A DNA stretch of 64,000 bases from Neobacillus cucumis (GCF_023715505.1 NZ_JAMBOH010000005.1:62001-126000); one strand, 5' to 3'. Positions 33,842 through 43,574 are shown, numbered from the stretch's first letter. The notes: generated from the sequence alone by a model not told the origin. Made by a program: numbers and translations.

Positions 33842-34738
33842 CTATTGATTCTTCAGAACATGTTGAATCTTGATGTTCTGAACATTGGCTGTTGCTGGAA
33901 TGGCATATTCAAGCTTTTGATCGTTAATATAAATATCTGTATCTGCAGCATTACCGACCGTAATCACAGCTATATTTTCTGCGGATAAATCTTGTGTTTG
34001 GCTCTCCGTTGCCCCTTTTCTGAGAGTTCCTTGGAAAAAGGTTTTCTGTTTTCCATTTTTAATGCTTACCCATGTTTGTCCTTTTGAAACTAACTTCACG
34101 ACAAATTTATCAGTATTCTTCAATTCATAGGTTGTGGTACGCCCCTGTGATTGAACAGCAGTTAACTCCTGCTTTGGTGTATCAGCAGGCGGGGGTGTTT
34201 CGGTTTTGGGTTTTGCTGCTTCTTTCTCTTTTTGGGTCTCGTCTTCTTTTACTACTTGATTAGCTTTAACTTTCTCAAGTTCGGTTGATTTTTCAATTTT
34301 AACCTGCTCACGATCATTACTGACCGTTTCATTATTATTATTACCGGCATGGTTGGCAATAAAGTAATATAAAACACTAGCAATGCCAACGACAAATACA
34401 CCTATTAAAACTTTTGGCAAAACATCAAATACTTTAGAATCTCCCTTTGAGATCGCTTTGTGCGTTTTCACTCGAGATAAATGATGCAATTCATCATTAT
34501 GGGAGGCTGGAATTTCGTTTTTATAGGTTTCAAAAATTTCATCAGGATTTAGATTTAGTGCTTCTGCATATTGCTTAATAAAGGCCCTTACATAAAAATT
34601 CCCGGGCATACTTTCATAGTTACCTTCTTCAATCCCAACTAGATATCGCTTTTGAATTTTGGTTATGGTTTGAAGATCGTCTAAGCTTAAATTTTTAGCT
34701 AATCGGGCTTCCTTTAATCGATTCCCTAGTTCCGTCAA
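33842..34738 (-). CDS. ymfM: RodZ-like membrane-anchored HTH protein YmfM
   Basis: 298 aa. N-terminal HTH_25 (LGNRLKEARLAKNLSLDDLQ; TKIQKRYLVGIEEGNY), one membrane helix at about 108-126 (VLPKVLIGVFVVGIASVLYYF), a Lys/Glu/Pro-rich linker and a C-terminal DUF4115 beta domain. RodZ-type proteins link MreB to the membrane. TTG at 34738 is chosen (AAGGTG 6 nt upstream; product begins MTELGNRL as in relatives) over GTG at 34747, which overlaps the ribosome site. Confidence 0.9.
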   Translation of the reverse strand: MTELGNRLKEARLAKNLSLDDLQTITKIQKRYLVGIEEGNYESMPGNFYVRAFIKQYAEALNLNPDEIFETYKNEIPASHNDELHHLSRVKTHKAISKGDSKVFDVLPKVLIGVFVVGIASVLYYFIANHAGNNNNETVSNDREQVKIEKSTELEKVKANQVVKEDETQKEKEAAKPKTETPPPADTPKQELTAVQSQGRTTTYELKNTDKFVVKLVSKGQTWVSIKNGKQKTFFQGTLRKGATESQTQDLSAENIAVITVGNAADTDIYINDQKLEYAIPATANVQNIKIQHVLKNQ

Positions 34739-34758
34739 CTGTAACACCTTCCAATTTA

Positions 34759-35547
34759 TTAAAAATCAAAATCCCCAAAATCTGAACCGGAGAACATATT
34801 ATGCTGGTCAACGACATCGTAGGTTATTTCTTCATCGGCATCGTTGCGAAGTTCAATAATATAATCAAAATCGTCTAGAGTGTATTCTGAATTTTGCACA
34901 AAGATATCAGGATGCTCTATCACCTTAACTGAAGGCAAGCGCATAATTTCGCGAACAAGCTGCCAATGACGTTCGTTTGCACGTCTAGTAGAGACAATTC
35001 CATCAAGGATAAACAAATTGTTGGCATTATATTCATCCTCAATCAACTGATTACGAATTGTTTGTTTTAACAATGTGGATGAAACAAACAACCACCGCTT
35101 ATTTGCACAAACACTTGCGGCAACGAGTGATTCTGTTTTACCAACTCGAGGCATCCCGCGAATACCGATTAGTTTATGGCCCTCCTGCTTAAATAATTCT
35201 GCCATAAAATCAACTAATAATCCAAGCTCATTTCTCACAAACCGGAATGTTTTTTTGTCATCAGCATCCCTTTGAATATAGCGGCCGTGTCTAACTGCTA
35301 GTCTGTCACGCAGTTTTGGCTCCCTTAATTTTATTAGTTTTATTGTGTCCATTGTATTTAAAATTGACTCAAGCCGTTTTATTTGATCATCATCTTTTGC
35401 TAAGATTAACAATCCACGCCTGCCTTCATCCACACCATTAATGGTAACAATATTAATAGCCAGCATCCCTAATAAAGAGGAAATGTCACCCAAAAGACCC
35501 GGGCGGTTCTTCTGAATCTCATATTCTAAGTACCATTCTTTTTTCAT
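34759..35547 (-). CDS. ymfK: DUF3388 protein YmfK
   Basis: 262 aa. The N-terminus looks like an ACT domain (YLEYEIQKNRPGLLGDISSLLGML...INIVTINGVDEG), followed by a P-loop-like GIRGMPRVGKTE (about 130-141) and an ATPase-like region (NNLFILDGIV). Function unknown; conserved in Bacillus at this position. ATG at 35547 is used because a poly-G ribosome site lies 9 nt upstream and the extra residues before it are not conserved. Confidence 0.88.
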   Translation of the reverse strand: MKKEWYLEYEIQKNRPGLLGDISSLLGMLAINIVTINGVDEGRRGLLILAKDDDQIKRLESILNTMDTIKLIKLREPKLRDRLAVRHGRYIQRDADDKKTFRFVRNELGLLVDFMAELFKQEGHKLIGIRGMPRVGKTESLVAASVCANKRWLFVSSTLLKQTIRNQLIEDEYNANNLFILDGIVSTRRANERHWQLVREIMRLPSVKVIEHPDIFVQNSEYTLDDFDYIIELRNDADEEITYDVVDQHNMFSGSDFGDFDF

Positions 35548-35707
35548 AATAAAAAACCCCCCAAAAAGAAGTTTCGACATTTTTTTACACCGTCACATCT
35601 AAACCTTATAATAAATGATTTTGATAGAAGATGAAAGGAAAAACAATGAATATGATTGATTAATTAAAAAATCCTATAATTAGTAGAGCAAGAAGGTTTA
35701 CAAAAAG

Positions 35708-35738
35708 CGAAAAGAGAGGAGACCTTTAGTCCCTCTCT
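35708..35738 (-). terminator. ymfJ terminator
   Basis: Minus strand GAGAGG-GAC-TAAAG-GTC-T-CCTCTC, one bulge, then TTTTCGCTTTTTG. Confidence 0.7.
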
Positions 35739-35745
35739 CTAAGCA

Positions 35746-35997
35746 TTAGCCGTTATTTGAAATCAGTTTTACCATCATATTGGCAATGGCCTGCTGTTCT
35801 TGTTTGTCAGCAACGGACCAAAGATCGGCAAGAATTCTTTCTTGTTCATTTTTTGGTTCAACTTGATTGGCTAAATAGTCACCAATTTGAAAAGCAAGGT
35901 TACTAATAGCACCTTCACTCATGCCTTCATTTTGTGCATGATGAAGACGGTCCGCTAAGAAGTCTTCCCATTGTTTCCAGTTTTCTAAAACAGACAT
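35746..35997 (-). CDS. ymfJ: DUF3243 protein YmfJ
   Basis: 83 aa: MSVLENWKQWEDFLADRLHH through NMMVKLISNNG, helical, no membrane segment. Conserved in Bacillus between ymfI and ymfK; function not established. ATG at 35997 follows AAAGGAGGG; the upstream in-frame ATG at 36048 has no such site. Confidence 0.9.
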   Translation of the reverse strand: MSVLENWKQWEDFLADRLHHAQNEGMSEGAISNLAFQIGDYLANQVEPKNEQERILADLWSVADKQEQQAIANMMVKLISNNG

Positions 35998-36080
35998 CGT
36001 ATTCCCTCCTTTAGAATGGTACAAGGTTATTTTGCGATGAAGCATCAAGAACTATTCATCCCCTAACCATGAAATTTTCA

Positions 36081-36803
36081 TCATGTGTACCATCCGCCAT
36101 TCACAGACAACACTTGTCCTGTAATATAAGAAGACTCATTCGAAAGTAAAAAAGTTACACTTGCAGCAATTTCTTCGGGTTTCGCCATTCTCCCCATTGG
36201 GATATCGAAAGAAATCTGCTCAAGTTCTTCATAAGTAAAGCCTTCCATCATCGGGGTATCCACGGCGCCTGGGGCAATGGCATTTACGCGAATGCCATTT
36301 AAAGCCACTTCTTTACTAAGTGCTTTTACAAAGGCAATTTGCGCTCCCTTTGCAGCGGAGTAGGCCACTTCACATGCTGCGCCGGTCTGTCCCCATATAG
36401 AAGTAATCACAATGATATTGCCTGAACGTTTGGTTAAAAATTTAGGTAATAATTCTTTGGTCAGCATTAATGGATTTAAGACATGAATATTGAATAACTC
36501 TTGGGCTTCGTTATGTTTTAAATCCACTAGCAGACCATAATGACTTTTTCCACCGCAATGGATAATTGCATCTAAAGAAAAAATTTGCGGCAGTATGGAC
36601 TGGTAACCATTTGCTGAGGCAAAATCAGCCTGAATGGGTATGTACTCACCGCCAAACGGTTCGAGTTTATTCCTAAGCTCCCGGATTGTTTGTTCGTTTT
36701 GATTGTAGTGCAGGTATAAATGGTAGCCTTGCGCTGCTAAATGTATGGCGACCGCTTGTCCGATTCCCCCGCTTGCTCCCGTTAATAATACATATTTTCT
36801 CAA
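36081..36803 (-). CDS. ymfI: SDR-family oxidoreductase YmfI (FabG-like)
   Basis: 240 aa classical short-chain dehydrogenase: TGASGGIG cofactor loop (8-15), catalytic S in ITSIWGQTG, YSAAK (Y-x3-K) and PGAVDTPM. It resembles 3-oxoacyl-ACP reductases; the substrate is unknown. TTG start at 36803 with only a weak GAAAGAG site, so translation may be modest. A 225-bp GC-richer spacer with an odd repeat array separates it from ymfH. Confidence 0.92.
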   Translation of the reverse strand: MRKYVLLTGASGGIGQAVAIHLAAQGYHLYLHYNQNEQTIRELRNKLEPFGGEYIPIQADFASANGYQSILPQIFSLDAIIHCGGKSHYGLLVDLKHNEAQELFNIHVLNPLMLTKELLPKFLTKRSGNIIVITSIWGQTGAACEVAYSAAKGAQIAFVKALSKEVALNGIRVNAIAPGAVDTPMMEGFTYEELEQISFDIPMGRMAKPEEIAASVTFLLSNESSYITGQVLSVNGGWYT

Positions 36804-36857
36804 TTACATCACTCTTTCATTGATATAGACCATACTCCACTGCCAGTGATTTCAGGA

Positions 36858-36965
36858 TTCCCCCCAGTGAGCGGCATTACGTCCGTAAAAATTGCCTATC
36901 CGCCAGCAAAATTGGAACATCCGACACTAGTTGATCGCTATCCGCCAGTACCTCACATCCGCCAC
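36858..36965. repeat. Degenerate ATCCGCCAG repeat array
   Basis: ATCCGCCAG-like units start at 36881 (GTCCGTAAA), 36898, 36919 (ATCCGACAC), 36940 and 36957 (ATCCGCCAC), with spacings 17, 21, 21 and 17. CTATCCGCCAG is exact at 36896 and 36938. A weaker unit may lie near 36858. The segment is GC-richer than its surroundings. Confidence 0.55.
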
Positions 36966-36997
36966 ATCCAGATGCCTTCCGCAAGTAATTCGACAGC

Positions 36998-37026
36998 AAA
37001 GAAGCGCCGTGGTCCGACGCTTCTTC
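36998..37026 (-). terminator. ymfH terminator hairpin
   Basis: Minus strand AAGAAGCG ... CGCTTCTT, an 8-bp stem starting at the ymfH stop, followed only by TTTGC. Confidence 0.6.
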
Positions 37027-37028
37027 GC

Positions 37029-38321
37029 CTACTTTTGTTTTGGGATAACTTGGCATACAGAGAAACGTTCCTCAGAAATGACTTCAGATGCTAACTTTTG
37101 AACGTCCTGTAAGGTGATTTTTTCGAGCGTTGGCACCACATCGAATAAATTCATATCATTAAACGCATACCGAGTAAACTGATTGGCTATATATTCAGGA
37201 GAGTTTACAGCCCGTAAAAAGGCGCCAATTTTCTTCTTTTTAGCTCTTTCTAACTGTTCTTCATTAAACACACTGCCCTGCTTTGCATCAAGGAGCACTT
37301 GTTTAAGTCTTTCAGCAAGTTTATCCGGTTCTCCTGTGTCTCCCCCAACCATAGCAAATCCAAAGCCTTGCTCTTGTGTATAGTCGTAGGAGAAGGTTTC
37401 ATCGACAAGACCCTCGTCATAAAGCTTATTGTAGTTTTCCGAACTTTTTCCAAACAATAAATCAAGCAATACATTCATGGTTAACTCATTTTTCAGCAGC
37501 ACTTCACCCGTTTGGTCAACATGAAGGGCTTTAATTCCAAGCAGAGTTTTAGAAGTCTGGACATTCATTTGAAGAACTTGTTTCTTTTCAGCAGCCTGCG
37601 GCGGCTCTTCTTCAAATTTCCGTTTAATTTCCGGCATATCCTTATAATCTTTTTTAGCTTGGTTATTTCTCACCTGAGTCATTATTTTATCAGGATCAAC
37701 AGGACCAACAATAAATAACAGCATATTACTTGGGTGATAGAAGGTATTGTAACACTCATAAAGCCAATCTTTATCAATATCCGCAATCGATTCAATCGTT
37801 CCTGCAATATCGATTTTCACTGGATGATTTTGATATAAGTTCTGGATTAAGCCAAAGTATAACCGCCAATCCGGATTATCATCATACATAGTAATTTCCT
37901 GACCGATGATCCCTTTTTCCTTTTCCACTGTTTTCTCGGAGAAATATGGGCTTTGAACAAAATCAATCAGTGTTTCTAAATTTTTCTCAACATCAGAGGT
38001 ACTTGAAAATAAATAGGCTGTACGGGTAAACGATGTAAACGCATTGGCAGACGCCCCTTGACGGCTAAACTGTTGGAACACATCCCCATCTTCTTTTTCA
38101 AACAGCTTATGCTCTAAAAAGTGGGCAATCCCATCCGGGACCTTTACATACTTCTCTTTGCCGAATGGTACAAAGGTATTATCAACCGAACCGTATTTGG
38201 TTGTAAAGGTGGCATATGTTTTATTAAATCCTTTCTTTGGCAGGATATAAACATTTAAGCCGTTTGACATTTTTTCGTGAAAGAGCTCTTCCTGAAGCTG
38301 GTCAAAAGTAATTTTCTCCAT
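37029..38321 (-). CDS. ymfH: M16-family zinc protease-like YmfH
   Basis: 430 aa. It contains the inverted zinc motif HFLEH (in IAHFLEHKLFE, about 66-76) and a downstream E within the EKGIIGQEI segment, so the M16 active site appears complete. With YmfF it resembles the two-subunit M16B peptidases. The ATG overlaps the ymfF stop by one base (TAATG), so synthesis is coupled. Substrate unknown; in some Gram-positives such pairs process secreted peptides. Confidence 0.92.
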   Translation of the reverse strand: MEKITFDQLQEELFHEKMSNGLNVYILPKKGFNKTYATFTTKYGSVDNTFVPFGKEKYVKVPDGIAHFLEHKLFEKEDGDVFQQFSRQGASANAFTSFTRTAYLFSSTSDVEKNLETLIDFVQSPYFSEKTVEKEKGIIGQEITMYDDNPDWRLYFGLIQNLYQNHPVKIDIAGTIESIADIDKDWLYECYNTFYHPSNMLLFIVGPVDPDKIMTQVRNNQAKKDYKDMPEIKRKFEEEPPQAAEKKQVLQMNVQTSKTLLGIKALHVDQTGEVLLKNELTMNVLLDLLFGKSSENYNKLYDEGLVDETFSYDYTQEQGFGFAMVGGDTGEPDKLAERLKQVLLDAKQGSVFNEEQLERAKKKKIGAFLRAVNSPEYIANQFTRYAFNDMNLFDVVPTLEKITLQDVQKLASEVISEERFSVCQVIPKQK

Positions 38322-39601
38322 TATTTGCCCGCCTCCGTTCCCGTTAAGAAATAAATCGTATCAAGCTGAATCTTTTCTGCCACTGCTGTGATTTCTTCCT
38401 TTGTGACATTATTCATTTCATTCATCCACGTATCAAGAGAAATAGTCGTACCTGCAACCACATTATGATATAGGATTTCTGTTAAACCCCTGGCCGTGTC
38501 AACCGTCTCCATAATTTGATTTTGGATAACCGCCTTTGTTTGTTCCAATTCTTGATCAGTAAAATCTCCTTTTTTCATCGCATCCATTTGTTCATGAATA
38601 ATTCCCACCGCTTGATCATAGTTTTTCAAATCAATCCCTGACATGACCATCATTAGCCCTTTATGACTCTCAAGCCGGCTCGCTGCATAGTAAGCAAGAC
38701 TAGCCTTTTCACGGACATTAATAAATAGTTTAGAGTGCGAAAAGCCCCCGAAAATTCCATTAAAGACTTGAAGAGCAAAATAATCAGGATCTCCATAAAC
38801 AATATTGGTTCTATATCCAATGTTTAACTTACCTTGTTTTACATCCTGTACTTCTTTTACCTCATTCACTTCAGTTCTATCTGTTGTTTTTTTAGTTTGA
38901 TTTTTTTTCGGAGTGCGGTTTTCAAACTGCAGTAATTGGCCAGCTAATTGTTTTACTTCTTCTTCTTTCACGTCACCAATTACATACAGATCCATTTCAT
39001 CTTCTAAAAAGGCCTTTTGATAATATGCGTATAAATTTTCCGGTGTGATTGCATCCACATCGCCCGCTTCACCATTTACCTGGAGGGCATATGGTTCTCC
39101 TTTACACATTTCTTCTAAAAGGCGGACATTGGAATAGCGCATTTTATCGTCGAAAACAGATTGAATCCGTGATTTGAGTACTCGTTTTTCCTTTTCCACT
39201 GTGTCCTTATCAAAGGAATTTCCAGTAGCATTTGGATTAGTCAAAATCTCGGACAATAGTTCAAACCCTTTTTTTAAAAGAGGGGCCGGGTCGCTTAAAA
39301 ATTTTTCATTGGCTATTTCTAAGGTTACACTCATCACGTGGTACTCACCTTTTTTAGCCAAATCAACAAAAAGAGTGGCGCCATATAGCTCATCTAAATA
39401 AGAACGTAATGCTGTTGTGGAAGCATATTTTGCTGAGCTGCTTTGTAAAACATGCGGGAGCAGGGCCCGTTTTGTTACATCTTCTTTTGTTAAAGGGGCT
39501 TTCATTCTCCAGACGAATGTATTGGTCTTATACTTTTCAGTTTCAATAATATGGAGTTTATATCCCTGCAATTCTGTGATTTTTTCTGCAGTTGAGTCCA
39601 T
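38321..39601 (-). CDS. ymfF: M16-like partner YmfF, non-catalytic
   Basis: 426 aa with the M16 fold, but where HxxEH should be the sequence reads LLPHVLQSSSAKY, so no zinc site is visible. This is the expected inactive partner of YmfH. Its C-terminal half keeps the R/Y substrate-pocket style motif (ASLAYYAASRLESHKG). ATG start after AAAGGAGG. First gene of the ymfF-ymfH unit, facing the same way as the transporter operon upstream. Confidence 0.92.
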   Translation of the reverse strand: MDSTAEKITELQGYKLHIIETEKYKTNTFVWRMKAPLTKEDVTKRALLPHVLQSSSAKYASTTALRSYLDELYGATLFVDLAKKGEYHVMSVTLEIANEKFLSDPAPLLKKGFELLSEILTNPNATGNSFDKDTVEKEKRVLKSRIQSVFDDKMRYSNVRLLEEMCKGEPYALQVNGEAGDVDAITPENLYAYYQKAFLEDEMDLYVIGDVKEEEVKQLAGQLLQFENRTPKKNQTKKTTDRTEVNEVKEVQDVKQGKLNIGYRTNIVYGDPDYFALQVFNGIFGGFSHSKLFINVREKASLAYYAASRLESHKGLMMVMSGIDLKNYDQAVGIIHEQMDAMKKGDFTDQELEQTKAVIQNQIMETVDTARGLTEILYHNVVAGTTISLDTWMNEMNNVTKEEITAVAEKIQLDTIYFLTGTEAGK

Positions 39602-39742
39602 TGGTAATCCTCCTTTTTCCTAAAGGGCCTACTTATAGCATATGTAAACATTTTTCTTTATATCTTTTCCTTTTTGATAAAACCTATACTTCTTACTATA
39701 ATTTGCCATGCCCATACAACACAAGAAATACGTTTATTTATT

Positions 39743-39774
39743 AAAAAAGAGCTCTCATTTGCTGAGAGCTCTTT
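39743..39774 (-). terminator. nup operon terminator
   Basis: Minus strand AAAGAGCTCTCA-GCAA-ATGAGAGCTCTTT then TTTAATAAA. Repeat copy E lies between this and the nupQ stop. Confidence 0.88.
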
Positions 39775-39782
39775 ACTTGGAT

Positions 39783-39885
39783 TATTGTCTAGCTCCAGCG
39801 CCTAGGGGCTCGGGGTCATAAGCCAATCCGTCAAGAAGGCTCGTCTTATGCCTGTCGCCCCTTGTCAAGGCGCTTCCACTTTTCG
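39783..39885. repeat. Dispersed palindromic repeat, copy E
   Basis: TGTCTAGCTCCAGCGCCTAG ... CAAGGCGCTTCCACTTTTC. Its middle (GGCTCGGGGTCATAAGCCAA and TCGTCTTATGCCTGTCGCC) is nearly the same as copy F. It lies 2 bp after the nupQ stop. Confidence 0.8.
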
Positions 39886-39887
39886 TA

Positions 39888-40847
39888 TTATCTGCTTCCT
39901 TTAATATAATGCGTACCACTTGCCTTTGGAGCATCAGCACGGCCGATGAATCCGGTTAAAGCGAGCACCGTTAACACATACGGAGCAATTAACAAGTAGA
40001 CATTTGGAATTTCTTTTAAGAACGGTAAACTTGATCCGATGATACTGATACTTTGAGCGAAACCAAAGAATATTGCCGCACCCATTGCACCAAGTGGATG
40101 CCATTTACCAAAAATCATCGCTGCAATAGCCATAAAGCCTTGACCACTAATTGTAGAGTGGCTGAAGTTAGATGTAATTGATTGAGCGTATACTCCGCCG
40201 CCGATACCACCTAAGGCTCCTGAAATAATCACACCAAGATAGCGCATTTTTGTAACATTAATCCCCATCGTATCTGCTGCCATTGGATGTTCCCCAACTG
40301 AACGAAGACGAAGACCAAATGGTGTTTTAAACACTACATACCATACGATAATGGATACGATAATAGCAAGGAAGGATGTCCAATAAGTGTTTTGGAAGAA
40401 TATTTCACCTATAATAGGGATATCTTTTAAAACCGGAATATCAATTTTGTTGAAGCCTTTGCTGATAATATCTGTTTCACCTTTATCATAGATAAGCTTA
40501 ACTAGGAATAAAGTTAAACCTGTTGCTAGTAAGTTAATCGCCACACCTGAAACCGTATGGTCAGCACGGAATGTAATCGCAGCAACAGCATGCAACAAGG
40601 AAAAGATTGCTCCTGCAACCATGGCAACCAAGATTGCCAGCCATGGAGTTAAGCTTCCAAACGTGTCAACAAACGTAAGGTTAAACACAATCGCAGTAAA
40701 TGCACCGATGACCATTAAACCCTCAAGACCAATGTTTACAACCCCAGAACGCTCAGAAAATATACCGCCTAATGCAGTGAAGACAAGTGGAGCTGCCCAT
40801 AACAAGGTGGATGGAACAACGATTATTAAGATTTCCATTAGGCTCAA
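39888..40847 (-). CDS. nupQ: Nucleoside ABC transporter permease 2
   Basis: 319 aa, about 8-9 membrane helices, BPD_transp_2 family. Marks: ALGGIFSERSGVVNIGLEGLMVIGAF near the N-terminus and the cytoplasmic loop GLRLRSVGEHPMAADTMGINVTKMRY that contacts the ATPase. With NupP it forms the channel for nucleoside uptake. One base separates it from nupP. The last gene of the operon. Confidence 0.93.
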   Translation of the reverse strand: MSLMEILIIVVPSTLLWAAPLVFTALGGIFSERSGVVNIGLEGLMVIGAFTAIVFNLTFVDTFGSLTPWLAILVAMVAGAIFSLLHAVAAITFRADHTVSGVAINLLATGLTLFLVKLIYDKGETDIISKGFNKIDIPVLKDIPIIGEIFFQNTYWTSFLAIIVSIIVWYVVFKTPFGLRLRSVGEHPMAADTMGINVTKMRYLGVIISGALGGIGGGVYAQSITSNFSHSTISGQGFMAIAAMIFGKWHPLGAMGAAIFFGFAQSISIIGSSLPFLKEIPNVYLLIAPYVLTVLALTGFIGRADAPKASGTHYIKGSR

Positions 40848-40848
40848 C

Positions 40849-41907
40849 TTACTTCACCTCCTTTTTACTGAATCGGTCAAGAAATACTCTTATTATATAA
40901 CTTGAAGCAACAAAGAATACGATCAAGGCAATAATGATATCAACCAGTTCATTTGGAACACCTGCTTCGAGTGGCATGTTCAATGCCCCTACTTTTAATG
41001 CGCCAAATAATAAGGCCGAGAAAAACACACCTAAAGAGGTATTGGCACCAAGCAAGGCTACCGCAATCCCATCAAATCCAACTCCGGTGAAACCGCCTTT
41101 TACAGTTGCATATCCGAAAGTACCTAAACCTTCCATGGCCCCGGCCAATCCGGCAAATGCACCCGCAATAACCATAGAGAGGATAATATTTTTATTCACA
41201 TTCATCCCTGCATAGTGTGCTGCATGCTGATTAAAACCGACTGCTCGTAATTCAAATCCTCTTGTCGTTCTTTCGAGTAAAAACCACATCACAATACAAG
41301 CAATAATGGCAATAACAACCCCCCAGTGGAGCCGTGAATAATCTGTAATACTTTGTAACCAATCAGATCTTAATGTTGCCGTTTCCTTAATCATATCGGT
41401 TTTATCTTTATTATCGGTGATGATATTTTTAATAATATAGTTGGACACATGTAATGCAACATAGTTCATCATGATGGTAACAATTACTTCATGAACGCGA
41501 AACCTAGCTTTTAAGAGACCGGGAATGAATGCCCATAAAGCCCCTGCAGCCATAGACGCTAATATGGCAAGCGGTAAATGAATAATTTTTGGAAGATCAA
41601 AGGCTACTCCCACCCAAACTGCCGCAAGCCAGCCGACTAGAAATTGTCCTTCTACCCCGATATTAAACAGCCCAACACGAAAGGCAAATGCCACCGCTAA
41701 ACCAGCTAGAATATAAGGAGTAACTTGTCTAATCACTTCCCCAAAATAATAAGAATCACCAAATGCTCCATTCCAAAGTGCCGTGAAAGCTGCTAAAGCA
41801 TCATAACCGCTGACAACCATGATAATGGTTCCAACGATAATACCTAATAACACGGCAATAATGGGTGTTAAAATACTATTAAAGCGTTTAAGCATTGGAG
41901 TGTTCAC
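40849..41907 (-). CDS. nupP: Nucleoside ABC transporter permease 1
   Basis: 352 aa, multiple membrane helices. ATPase-contact loop: RGFELRAVGFNQHAAHYAGM; substrate-channel helix region GLFNIGVEGQFLVGWLAA. Its start overlaps the end of nupO by 20 bp, which implies coupled translation. Same family as NupQ and RbsC-like permeases. Confidence 0.93.
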   Translation of the reverse strand: MNTPMLKRFNSILTPIIAVLLGIIVGTIIMVVSGYDALAAFTALWNGAFGDSYYFGEVIRQVTPYILAGLAVAFAFRVGLFNIGVEGQFLVGWLAAVWVGVAFDLPKIIHLPLAILASMAAGALWAFIPGLLKARFRVHEVIVTIMMNYVALHVSNYIIKNIITDNKDKTDMIKETATLRSDWLQSITDYSRLHWGVVIAIIACIVMWFLLERTTRGFELRAVGFNQHAAHYAGMNVNKNIILSMVIAGAFAGLAGAMEGLGTFGYATVKGGFTGVGFDGIAVALLGANTSLGVFFSALLFGALKVGALNMPLEAGVPNELVDIIIALIVFFVASSYIIRVFLDRFSKKEVK

Positions 41908-43432
41908 CTGCTTCCTTTCTATTTGACCCAGCCATCAACAAGCCAAGTTCCTGCTCCGATGTTTCCTTTGGATTGACAATGGCAACGATTTTCCCCTCAT
42001 AGATTACAGCAATTCGATCACTCACATTTAAAATTTCATCCAATTCAAATGAAATAAGTAAGACTGCTTTACCATGGTCACGCTGCTCAATGAGACGCTT
42101 ATGAATAAATTCAATTGCCCCAACGTCCAACCCGCGTGTAGGCTGTGCTGCAATTAACAGATCTGGATCTCGATCGATCTCTCGTCCGATAATGGCCTTT
42201 TGCTGGTTTCCACCGGAAAGTGCCCGAGCCAATGTATACTCGCTTGGTGTCCGAACATCAAACTCACTAATTAAGGTTCTTGCCTTTTTATATATTTCTT
42301 TAAAATTTAAAACGCCGCTTTTTGAAAATGGCTTTTTATAATAGGTTTGCAGAACCATGTTCTCGCCAATTGGGAAGTTTAAGACTAGACCGTGTTTATG
42401 ACGGTCCTGTGGAATATGGCCAATACCTGATTCTGTAATCTGCCGCGGTGTATGGTTGATTAGTTCTTTTCCGTTTAATTTGATGCTGCCATTTTCTGAC
42501 TTGCGTAATCCGGTAATGGCTTCAATAAATTCAGTTTGTCCATTCCCGTCGATACCCGCGATACCGACTATTTCACCGGCTTTAACCGTTAAATTTAAGC
42601 CATTTACTATATTTATCCCGCGAGGATCTCTAACCACTAAATCCTGGACATCTAGAACATCCTGTTGTGGTTTAGCTTCTGCTTTTTCTGTTTTAAAGGT
42701 TACTTCCCGTCCAACCATTAAGCTCGCAAGTTCGTTAGGATTAGTTTCACTTACATTAACGGTACCAATCCCTTTACCTTTACGGATAACAGTACAACGA
42801 TCCGCCACTTCCATAATCTCTTTCAATTTGTGGGTAATGAGAATAATAGATTTCCCTTCTTTTATAAGCGTTTTCATAATTTGCATAAGTTCTTTAATTT
42901 CTTGTGGCGTCAGGACAGCAGAAGGCTCGTCAAAAATGACAATCTCAGCCCCACGGTATAATGTTTTTAAAATCTCTACCCTTTGCTGCATTCCCACGGA
43001 AATATCAGAGATCTTTGCCTGAGGGTCAACGGCCAGACCATAACGTTCAGAAATTTCACGAACCTCTTTTTCAGCCTTTTTAAGATCAATTCGACCGCCA
43101 GTTGTCACTTCTCTGCCGAGTATAATATTTTCCGTAACCGTAAATGTGTCGACAAGCATAAAGTGTTGGTGTACCATTCCGATACCTAGATCATTTGCAA
43201 CATTTGGATTGGTAATATTAACAGGCTTCCCTTTTACACGAATTTCACCTTGTTCCGGCTGGTATAAACCAAAAAGTACATTCATTAAGGTGGATTTGCC
43301 TGCACCATTTTCACCAAGTAATGCATGAATTTCGCCCTTCTTTAATTGAAGGGTAATGTTATCATTCGCAACGAAACCGCCAAACTCTTTACGAATGTTG
43401 AGCATTTCAATTACAAAATCCATCTTTCTCAC
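41888..43432 (-). CDS. nupO: Nucleoside ABC transporter ATP-binding protein, duplicated ATPase
   Basis: 514 aa with two ABC domains. Domain 1: Walker A GENGAGKST (about 39-47), signature-like DISVGMQQRVEIL and FDEPSAVL. Domain 2 (from about 265): GIDGNGQTEF Walker A-like, ALSGGNQQKAIIGRE signature and TRGLD in place of the usual Walker B DEPTRG. This is the normal layout for BMP-type (RbsA-like) importers. ATG start at 43432 after GGGAG. A terminator-like hairpin and a GGTCAGACC palindrome lie between it and nupN. Confidence 0.93.
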   Translation of the reverse strand: MRKMDFVIEMLNIRKEFGGFVANDNITLQLKKGEIHALLGENGAGKSTLMNVLFGLYQPEQGEIRVKGKPVNITNPNVANDLGIGMVHQHFMLVDTFTVTENIILGREVTTGGRIDLKKAEKEVREISERYGLAVDPQAKISDISVGMQQRVEILKTLYRGAEIVIFDEPSAVLTPQEIKELMQIMKTLIKEGKSIILITHKLKEIMEVADRCTVIRKGKGIGTVNVSETNPNELASLMVGREVTFKTEKAEAKPQQDVLDVQDLVVRDPRGINIVNGLNLTVKAGEIVGIAGIDGNGQTEFIEAITGLRKSENGSIKLNGKELINHTPRQITESGIGHIPQDRHKHGLVLNFPIGENMVLQTYYKKPFSKSGVLNFKEIYKKARTLISEFDVRTPSEYTLARALSGGNQQKAIIGREIDRDPDLLIAAQPTRGLDVGAIEFIHKRLIEQRDHGKAVLLISFELDEILNVSDRIAVIYEGKIVAIVNPKETSEQELGLLMAGSNRKEAGEHSNA

Positions 43433-43476
43433 TCCCTGTATTAAGATAAAAGGAAATTTTGACCAATAGTAGTAAG

Positions 43477-43487
43477 AGGTCAGACCT
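43477..43487. promoter_or_regulatory. Palindrome AGGTCAGACCT upstream of nupO
   Basis: Perfect 5-1-5 palindrome 45 bp before nupO. GTCxGAC cores are typical of GntR-family operators, and a GntR gene (ymfC) heads the cluster. Confidence 0.35.
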
Positions 43488-43574
43488 TTCAGATTTTTTA
43501 AAAAAACAGGGATTTCCTCCCCACTAAAATCTTCAATGAAAAGTAGAATGAATTTCTACACTTCAGTTAAGATT

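Noticed and set aside
36846..37094. 82-codon plus-strand frame between ymfI and ymfH
   Set aside because: It is made of the ATCCGCCAG array plus the ymfH terminator and runs into ymfH; no ribosome site.
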